Below are positions 56,695 through 64,000 of a stretch of DNA of 64,000 bases, one piece after another. Below the pieces are notes generated by a model. It did no database searches and was not told where the DNA came from. It saw only the letters and a list, made by a program, of their open reading frames with translations. The position numbers and the translations under genes were made by a program. The DNA is from Amyloporia xantha (Eukaryota; Basidiomycota; Agaricomycetes; Polyporales; Adustoporiaceae): positions 124,001 to 188,000 of the forward strand of contig JAYKKR010000047.1 of NCBI GenBank assembly GCA_036971615.1, written 5' to 3'. Position 1 is the first letter of the stretch, and every line of letters begins with the position of its first letter.

Positions 56695-57828
56695 GCTTTA
56701 TCTGAGCCAGTTCGCTCGAGTGGTTTCTAGAATCTCTCGGCATCCTGCGCTCGCAGAGCTCCGAAGGCATTGTCAAAGCCCTCAGAGTCACGCAAGATCC
56801 TCATCTCGGACTGTTTACCATCGCCGTTCCCCTGGAAGCGTGGTGCGATGTATTCTTGCCTGGTATGTTCTGTAGCCTATCCTGGAACGTGGTCATATTG
56901 GTCCTTCTCACCTGGGTGTCTTGAGCACGACATCTATTTTCATTCAGTATACGACTTCGAGATAATGACCAGTGTGGACTCTTCATAAATCTACTCTTTT
57001 TCGTCTCACACCGGACGCCCCTAAAGCGCTGCAGCGAATCGTTTCGAAAACGAATCGCAGTTCATATCAGTTCATTGTCCCTGGTAGTCACCAAGTTCTG
57101 TCTCCTACCAACCCTAGGCCTTCATCCGATGAATGGACAGAAGTATTTCGGCGTCTCCATGATGATATCGGGACCCATATCACCGGCGCAACTCTCACTT
57201 CTATAGGTCTTGTTTTATCTCCACCGGTCCATTTGACTCTGTTTGACTGCGCTAGGGGTGTCACGTGTGAGCGTCGGATTGGATTGTCCAAGGTGCGTGC
57301 ATCTCTCGGTCTCGCCATGTCGAACAGTGGTGCGCACATGCTACTCACGCCCCTTAGCTACTGTATGTCCTAACGCATGAGCCGTGCTGTTGACATCCTG
57401 CAGACGCCTCATTTCCCCGCGCTAATAAAGTGTTCATCTTCGCAGGTTGCCTGGCACAGGCGCGATACCTAAGATGCAGACATTACTGGGTCTCGATGCA
57501 TGGAAAACGAGGGTACACCAGAACGTTTCACTAGAAGCTGAAGAGGAGATGCCCGGATACATGACATGGTAAAGTAATTTGTGAGCGCGCCATGCGGTTC
57601 ACTCTGCATTCGGACTTCTCACAAAATGCAACATCAGGTATAACCCTCTCCGCAGCGGCCTGAAGGTGAGTAGCACGAGTCGTAGAGGCGCTTTTCCGAA
57701 GTACATCCCGACCGTACGCGACCCCCTGATTATTTAGTAGCTGCCGCGGGGTGCATTTGACTCTACAGTGAAGGGTATCGGCGTGATCTTGCCATGTTCC
57801 TACAACCGGATGGCTTCTTCTCTATAGA
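56695..57828 (+). CDS. Unrecognised multi-exon gene (C-terminal part readable)
   Basis: Protein-like segments joined by good splice sites: ~56710-56870 (SSLEWFLESLGILRSQSSEG ... FTIAVPLEAWCDVFLP), ~56971-57291 (VWTLHKSTLFRLTPDAPKAL ... DDIGTHITGA), a short piece near 57405, ~57446-57570 (LPGTGAIPKMQTLLGLDAWK ... EEEMPGYMTW), ~57643-57667 (YNPLRSGLK) and a last exon to a stop at ~57828. I could not find a convincing start: the first segment is preceded in frame by a TGA. Either the 5' exons use signals I missed or the gene is decaying. The family is not recognised. It lies 200 bp downstream of SPC3 on the same strand. Confidence 0.4.
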
Positions 57829-60120
57829 GCCTCGATCGTCTCCACCGTGTCCGAAAATTGTCCACATGAGGAAAACCCAGGCGTCTCGCGCATTCTCCAC
57901 TTGGCCTTCTTCTCCATTCTCTTCTTCTCGTGATCTTCGCATTGTATCCACTTCATGCACTGCTTCCGATCGTATGGAAAGCGCCTTCCAACTACGTTTC
58001 TTGCTCGGCTTGTTTGACATCTCGGATCTTGCATCTGAGTTGCGCGGACGCTCATGATTGAACAACGCGACGTTTTGTCAATGTTTCTGACGACGCATTC
58101 ACCCGGGTCTGCATGGAAGATGTTAGACCTCTCCCTGTCACCTCGTGCCTGGCCTTGAGGTTCTACATTTCCTTTCATTTTGTTGCGACTGGTCACTTGG
58201 TCGCACTGACACCCGGCAACGTCCATTGACACTCGAATTAGCAACCCTTAAATGTGATGGTCTGCTAAATCATGTTCTGTCACTTTGAAAGTAGCGCAAG
58301 TTCCAATTTCCTCTGAACAGATTGAACCCCACGTTGTTTTGGTGGAGCAAGTACCTATTGGATCTGGCAGGCCTAGAGATGGCCCTTCGCCATGGCTTAA
58401 GAAAGGTCATAGTGGTGTCATTGCAGGCCCGCGTTCCAGTTCCTGAACAGTAGCCAGGATTTCGAAACGCCTCGAGCATTTCGAGCGATGTCTTGAGCGA
58501 TTTATCGCGATCTTGTAGCCAAATATGTGCGTGGGTGTGCATTCTCTTGACACTGCTGCGGCTGCTTTTGCCGGTGCGTCCCATGTCTACGGTCAATGAT
58601 GATAGGTTAATTCTGCTTACATGCTGTTCATGGGATTTCGGAACCTTGTACGCGAGGTGCCATGACGCAGACATGTGGAGTGTGAGCTTCGCGTCATCCA
58701 CTGGCAAATGGCACACCATCGCCGGTTATGATCTTCGCTCTACTGCATCCGTCGATTCATATGCGAGATACTTTATTGGTCTTCGTGAAAATGTCCATGC
58801 CAGAGGTTAGGGCACAAATGTAGGTACTTGGTGCGAGAAGCTGTCTCATGTAATGGCCTTACCTCTTTTAGAACAAGGAACGCATCAATCTGTTCGATAT
58901 TGTCCGGAAGCCGTGGACAGATTCTGTGGTAATGGGCGCTGGTTCTTGTTCTTGCCCGAGATGCCGTTAGATATAGGTACGATTTTTGGAAAGAGTTGTA
59001 TTTCCAATTTTTACATACTGATGTATAACTCGATCCTATGCCTTTGGCAAGAGACGCTAGCCATTCCAAGACAATACCACGAGGAACACTCCAGTGTCAT
59101 CGAACGCTGAATCTGTGGCATTATCCAAACTGAACACAATCGTTCGTGGCTATGGTCACAGCATCCTACTCGAAAGTTATGTTTTCTGTGTGCGGTGTCT
59201 GCCTCCTCGTTGTTTGCCAAAGCGCTAGATAGACAAGGCGTGGCGGGCGCAGCGGCGACGTAGTACCTACCGGGAGTTTGCGGTTTCCTGCGCGCGTGCT
59301 TGGTGCTGGTCGAATGCTAATTTATGGAATGGAAGACGCATGCGTTCTACGAGTGACATGTGCCTGCAACGAGGTCGATCTTTTTTCGGATGAAAGGCAG
59401 GGTCGCACAACTCAGAAGATTAGAGTCATCCGGTCGATAACATCACATCGAGAGAAACAATGAACTTCGAGATGTAAACACGTGTTTCTCAGCATTGGTT
59501 CCTGCGGATTGGCGAAGAAGGGGCAGAGGACAAAAAAGGGAATCTCTGCGAGTATCGCCGAGGCATATAGTGAGAATGTTACGCAACTGTTCTGGTTTGC
59601 TGAGATTCCATCTTCAGAACTAGTCGGAAGATATAGCTCATATTGCGATAGCAGCTCCTAACCAGAACGAAGATCCCAGCAGCACGTTCGAATAGTTCAG
59701 ATTCGTCGATTGCGCGGCATTTCATCGAAGTGGTCTGGTACAGTCGGCATGGACAATGGTAAATCTCAGTCTGATTGCAGCGTGATAGACGCGAGGACGA
59801 AGCAGGATAAGCTTCCGATAAACGCATGTACGTGGCTGCTCTGCTTAATGACGGAAGAAATAGACCATTTGCTAGGAGCCATCAGATGACTGGGGTCTAG
59901 TTTCGCTCCTCGCATCTTGGCCGGCGGCGCTAAATGCTGTGAATGGCCTGCCGTGACGCTGTGTCAGACCTGTATCCTTTGATATAAAGAATGAAGTAAA
60001 ATACCAGGTGAGTCCGTTGTTACCCTCCTTCTGAAGACCCAGATACCTTCCGTCCCACCATCCTGTCCTGTCTCCTATCGGCTCAGCATAATAGTCACTT
60101 GCTGCGCTTAGCATCTGACA
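57829..60120. other. Region without a confidently modelled gene
   Basis: Several protein-like stretches exist but none links into a gene. Examples are a plus-strand segment ~58295-58446 reading EPHVVLVEQVPIGSGRPRDG to a stop, and 58640-58808 reading YARCHDADMWSVSFASSTGK. Some may be exons of the preceding gene or a decayed neighbour. The last ~250 bp are probably the promoter of the gene at 60121. Confidence 0.35.
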
Positions 60121-61887
60121 ATGTATCTCCCCATTACCCCGTCTAGCTTTGCCGGTATCGCTGAGTCCGACTCAGACAGTATTGCAAGACCTATTGAGAC
60201 CCAATATGCGCCTCAGAATGTCTTTCCTAACAGCTATCCACCTTACTACGCGCATGGAGATCCGTCTCATCAGCTGAATCCCTTTGCGGAAACAACACAG
60301 GACACTTGGTATTCACACCCAAGTGGCAATTTTATCCGAGATGATCCTCCCTTTATCCGAACCTCAGGCGTTGAGCAGGTCCCTAATTTTCTCATGCGAT
60401 GATGGGTCCAAACTTAGACAATTGCAGATTCATTGTGGCGTACGATCTGAAGCCAGTCCGAAGATTGTTGACAGCAATGTGGTTCCGATGCTGTACGACG
60501 GCGATCAACACTACTTCGGCACCGACAGTCGAGTATCCTGTGACAAGATGTACGACGATGGAACATTTCCCTTCAGCTATGACTCCCGCGATTATCAGAA
60601 TCCGGAGCTGGCACTTCACCAACCTTTGTTCGACTCCGCGGCGCGTAGCTCGATATCCCCCGTTTCATCACAATCATCTCAGTACGGCGTGGCATTATAT
60701 GGCCAGCAGAGCTACGAAGTCGAGCACGGCGGCCACGTCTCGTCTTCATCCTCTTCAGAAGCATATTCTCCTTCGTTTAGCTCCACTAATCATCAGTATT
60801 ATCCGTATGCTGATGAGGAGGGTCCTACGGATGACTGCACAATAAGCATCTCACACGCTCCTACTTTGAGACATCGGCTATCCGTAAGTACAGACGTTGC
60901 AGCGCATTAGCAATGACGGACTTCTCACTGCCATCCTTTATATATATAACTCATAGGGCGTCAGTCCGCAGTTATGCAGCACAGATCATGCAGCGGAATT
61001 TTATGGGTTCAGTGATAGCGCAGCTTCTAACTCTGCATCCAGCGTATACTCGAATCAATTTGAACCATTCTTGACAAGTCGCTATCACACCTATAACCAT
61101 GCAAATGGACTAGATACCTCCCGGTATGCGAGTCCTGATAGCGAGCGAGGTCTGGACTGTGATTCTATGGTTTCAGCGTTTCGTCCAGAAAATTCCTCTT
61201 GCCTTGCAGACGATGGTCGGCTTGACAGTGCAGCTGGTATTTCTGGGCCTGAACCACGCCAGCCTGCTCGGCCTCCGTCGATAATAACCAATAGTCCCTC
61301 TATTTCAATGCATCAATGCGGGGCTCATCCTACCAGCAACAACCATCATACTAATTCCTGCTCTTACGTGTACCCGTCCTTCGACAATATGTCTCATCCT
61401 TCCGCATCGATATCCTCACAGTCGTCACCACCACCTATACATGCGCCACAACCGTACGTTCCCCAAGCTCTGCACGTCAATCAAGGACTCTACGAGGATG
61501 ACCTCCCTTCAATACCCGCATATCGCGTATTGTCTATTCCACTTGCTCCGCCTGTTCCGGCACCTCCCGCCGCTTCGGTGGTGGAGGACACGCCTAAGAA
61601 GCCTCTCACTCTCGCATGCTTTTTCTGTCGGAAGCGCAAGATAGCATGCGGAAGTCCACCGCCCGGGAGAAAGGACCGAACGTGCAAGTGAGTGGATCGT
61701 ATTGGAAATGGATTGCTCGGTCCATTTATAGTGACATCCGCGCTAATTCACGTCGCTACCTAGTCAATGTGCACGCCGCAACCTCAAGTGCACGTATCCT
61801 GAAGCCTCACGGCGTGGAATGCGACCCAAGCTTCTGTATGAAAGTGATGGTTCACCAGTCTCTGTTGTTCCTGCAATTGTTTCATGA
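60121..61887 (+). CDS. Transcription factor with C-terminal Zn2Cys6 cluster, 522 aa
   Basis: Exons 60121-60378, 60428-60883, 60957-61687 and 61764-61887 join in phase (1569 nt). The first ~440 residues are Ser/Tyr/Pro-rich and disordered. The zinc cluster is at the C-terminus: Cys 459, 462, 469, 481, 484 and 491 (CFFCRKRKIAC, then CNQCARRNLKC), spacing C-2-C-6-C-11-C-2-C-6-C, followed by TYPEASRRGMRPK. An intron splits the cluster between the fourth and fifth Cys. A C-terminal cluster of this kind is known from PriB-type regulators of mushroom-forming fungi (fruiting-related expression in Lentinula). PriB-like is therefore the best guess, but orthology is not shown. Confidence 0.88.
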
Positions 61888-62351
61888 AGACTGACTCCTT
61901 TCTTTCGCTATTCGATGTCTACGGTATACGTCCATATATATTCAGTGACTTGCTGTACGGAGGATCGCCTCCACGACAGTCCGCATATACACCTACCCAC
62001 AACTACCTTACTATAAATACCGTGCATGTTATCTGGGCTCCCGAAACATGCAGTGCCCGTGCACCGAACGGGATGGCTCTTGTAGGCCATCGAAGACATC
62101 TACTGCAACCGATATGAGCACATCCACCCGCGGTCGACATGCATCTCTGCGTATAATTGGGTCGCAGGCTCTACACAAATGGTAATATACATAGTTCGAA
62201 TGGTCCAAGTCCATAGCGAGAGAATAGATCCGTGACAAGACAACAGAATCCGAAGAAGGCCCAGCAAGTGTACTGAGTATGGCTGGCTGTAAGGCAAGTA
62301 CACTATGGCAAGATAATAAGTCACAAGAAAGAGTGGTATCTACCGTCGACT
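61888..62351. other. Convergent 3' spacer, no gene seen
   Basis: It lies between two stop codons of convergent genes. ATCGAATAGCG and TATATATTC runs are present but no clear signals. Confidence 0.45.
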
Positions 62352-64000
62352 TCAAAGTCTGCCCGAGCTGGGTACTAGTCGGATGCCTCCCTGCGGCGGC
62401 ATGTCGGTCTCTTCCTCTTCCGAACTTCGATGCCACAGCGACTCGCTCTGCTCGCGGTCCTCATCAGGCTGGCCTGACGGATATCGTCTGCCACCTGGAG
62501 ACCGCCAAAAATGATGGTGGGCGTGGTTGCGCGAAGGTGATCGGGTAACCCGTCCGCTTGTTGGCGACTCATCTTCCGGTGAATGCGGGAAAGAGCCGCT
62601 AGCTGCAGTTAAAGGCTGTGTGCGGCCGAAAATGTCATACACGTGTGGAGGGTGGTATGGGTCGTCCCCGTTGTTCCCACCTAGCATTGGCGGAGCCGTC
62701 TGCAAGCCAATTTCCTCCTCAATTTCATCAAGTGAGGAGTTGACTGGCAGTGTGACGATCTGCGCCTCCTCTATGGGCTTGAGATCGGTCTGAAACACGT
62801 CAGCACATGTTCAATGAGTGGACTAGACGAACACTTACGGGTTTAGCAGAAGGGCTCATTGAGAAGTGTGAAGCACTCCTGTGTTCGTGTGTCGCCGAGT
62901 CATCACCAGTGCCTGGCACATGGTAGGAGTGCACAACATCTTGACTGTCGAATTTGATGGTCTGTTTTCGCGCGCTTGGGCGAGGCGAACCCAGGCCTGA
63001 CGGCTGGCTAGCCAAGGAATATCGATCTACATCAAAGTCGGGAACACTGAGGTCCGGTGTTGACGGTACCGGTGCATCCCACAATTGATGCCGCTTCATG
63101 CCCGCAAGGGGATCTATACCGAGACCACCAGGTGGCGGCGCCCCACTATATCGCGAGCGCACAGAGCCAGTACCTCGACTCGACTGGCTCATCCGGTGCG
63201 CGCTCCTCGCACGTATGACACTGCCAACCATTCCGAAACCGCCGCGTAACGCGTCGATACCGGGATCTTCCACAGCTGCCAGATTCTTCTCGTCCATACC
63301 CTCCGTATCTCGTTTCGCGGCCTGCAGTAGTATCGTCGAACGACGATCGAGTCCCTTTATCTGTGTAGGGTCGACCTTTGAGAGCTGGAGAATCGTGATT
63401 CCGAAGCAAATCACGACAAAACCCATGACCAGGGTGATAATCTGCATGGGGCTGGCCTTGAGTCCTTGGAAGAGCACGATAGTTGTGAGCATAGAGAAGA
63501 ACGTGACTATTGCGGACCGATTCAGTCAGACTGTGGCGATGATTGTTAGAGAAGCCTTACATATCACGTAGTACGTCGGTGTGACTTATCACTGATTGTC
63601 AACCACTGAATGCAACATAGTCAATTAGCAGACAGACTCACCCATTGCTGTCAATTACGGAAATTATTAGAATGCATGAGGAACTGGAATTGACAACAAA
63701 CACACCGGTATTGAAGAGCGCCAGCGCCTTGTTCAAGTAATATACCTCGGTGACTACAAATGATAAGTGCGAAGCCCACAGGCTTTATTGAAGTACATAC
63801 TTAGTGTAACCACAATGAAAGTCATTAGGAAGTAGATGAACCAATGGTGGAACTGTCACAAAACTAAATCGTATATCCCGGGCGGTCAAGAAGCAAAGCA
63901 ATCTCACCTGGTTGTCACCCATAACACTCGTCACAATCGCAGACCCTAGTCCAGTCGTAACGCTGACACTGATACCGCCTATCATACTGCAGACCATGAT
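62352..64000 (-). CDS. NIPA-type magnesium transporter, 3' part (5' end outside window)
   Basis: Exons (minus): 64000-63908 (partial), 63852-63801, 63753-63707, 63648-63643 (6 nt), 63584-63561, 63506-62839 and 62789-62352. Membrane segments read SMIGGISVSVTTGLGSAIV, WFIYFLMTFIVVTLITEVYY, MVTPTYYVIFTFFSMLTTIV and IITLVMGFVVICFGITIL. NxNQ, YLNKAL and TPTYYVIFT-type blocks match the NIPA (DUF803) family, which carries Mg2+ across membranes. A ~350-residue cytosolic tail, Ser/Pro-rich, follows and is longer than in animal NIPA proteins. The 6-nt and 24-nt exons are unusual but keep the frame and the conserved NTAMVTPTYY block. The N-terminal half lies beyond 64000. Confidence 0.88.

Noticed and set aside
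57822..58719. Minus-strand ORFs of 140 and 149 codons
   Set aside because: No splice pattern, motif or protein-like hydrophobic periodicity; treated as background.

Overview
The window looks like nuclear DNA of a basidiomycete fungus, probably an Agaricomycete. Genes are split by many ~50-nt GT..AG introns, tiny exons occur, and the mobile DNA (Copia, hAT, a Plavaka-type transposase) and host genes (LRR/PP2C adenylate cyclase, SPC3, a PriB-like C-terminal Zn2Cys6 factor) fit that group. No tRNA, rRNA or CRISPR array was seen. All calls come from reading the sequence; no searches were run.

Positions 1-15,670 are a mosaic of one family of elements bounded by the 14-bp inverted terminal repeat CATCAGGAAAAACA. 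There are two near-identical 2.0-kb copies in opposite orientation (760-2769 and 8039-10047), a 3.1-kb relative (4673-7769), a half copy (14146-15200) and a worn terminus (~15540-15669). Pieces of unrelated genes lie between them: two divergent truncated host-like genes, a Copia gag piece, a minisatellite gene piece, a broken Copia pol with its 3' LTR, and 28 codons of an FAD/NAD-binding enzyme. A 158-bp satellite (18 full units) follows at 15672-18604.

Positions 18,900-29,460 and 41,020-41,330 carry a dispersed 17-bp near-palindrome, GGCCGTCCAGGACGGCC and variants, about 22 times. It lies in spacers and in introns 4 and 7 of an intact 12-exon SNF2-type ATPase gene (20148-25323, minus, 1398 aa). 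Three decayed paralogous gene pieces and a 99-bp foldback follow the SNF2 gene.

Positions 29,467-41,020 are one hAT locus. An outer element, with 8-bp target duplication GGCTGTCC inside one of the 17-bp motifs, carries a second hAT at an internal site (target duplication CCTTCAAT). Unequal exchange then added a further 3.58-kb unit, giving the order L, L-R, R, R. Each R unit has its own frameshifts.

Positions 41,350-45,760 hold CCTAGG-rich repeats, alternating inverted 35-mers, a small TIR element, a 5'-truncated Copia and a 5'-truncated Plavaka-type transposase.

From 46,669 on the region is conventional: adenylate cyclase (plus), a GPT2/SCT1-like glycerol-3-phosphate acyltransferase (minus), SPC3 (plus, divergent from the acyltransferase), an unrecognised multi-exon gene, a Zn2Cys6 regulator and the 3' part of a NIPA-type magnesium transporter (minus, running off the window). 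The boundary between repeat-rich and gene-rich DNA is near 45.8 kb.
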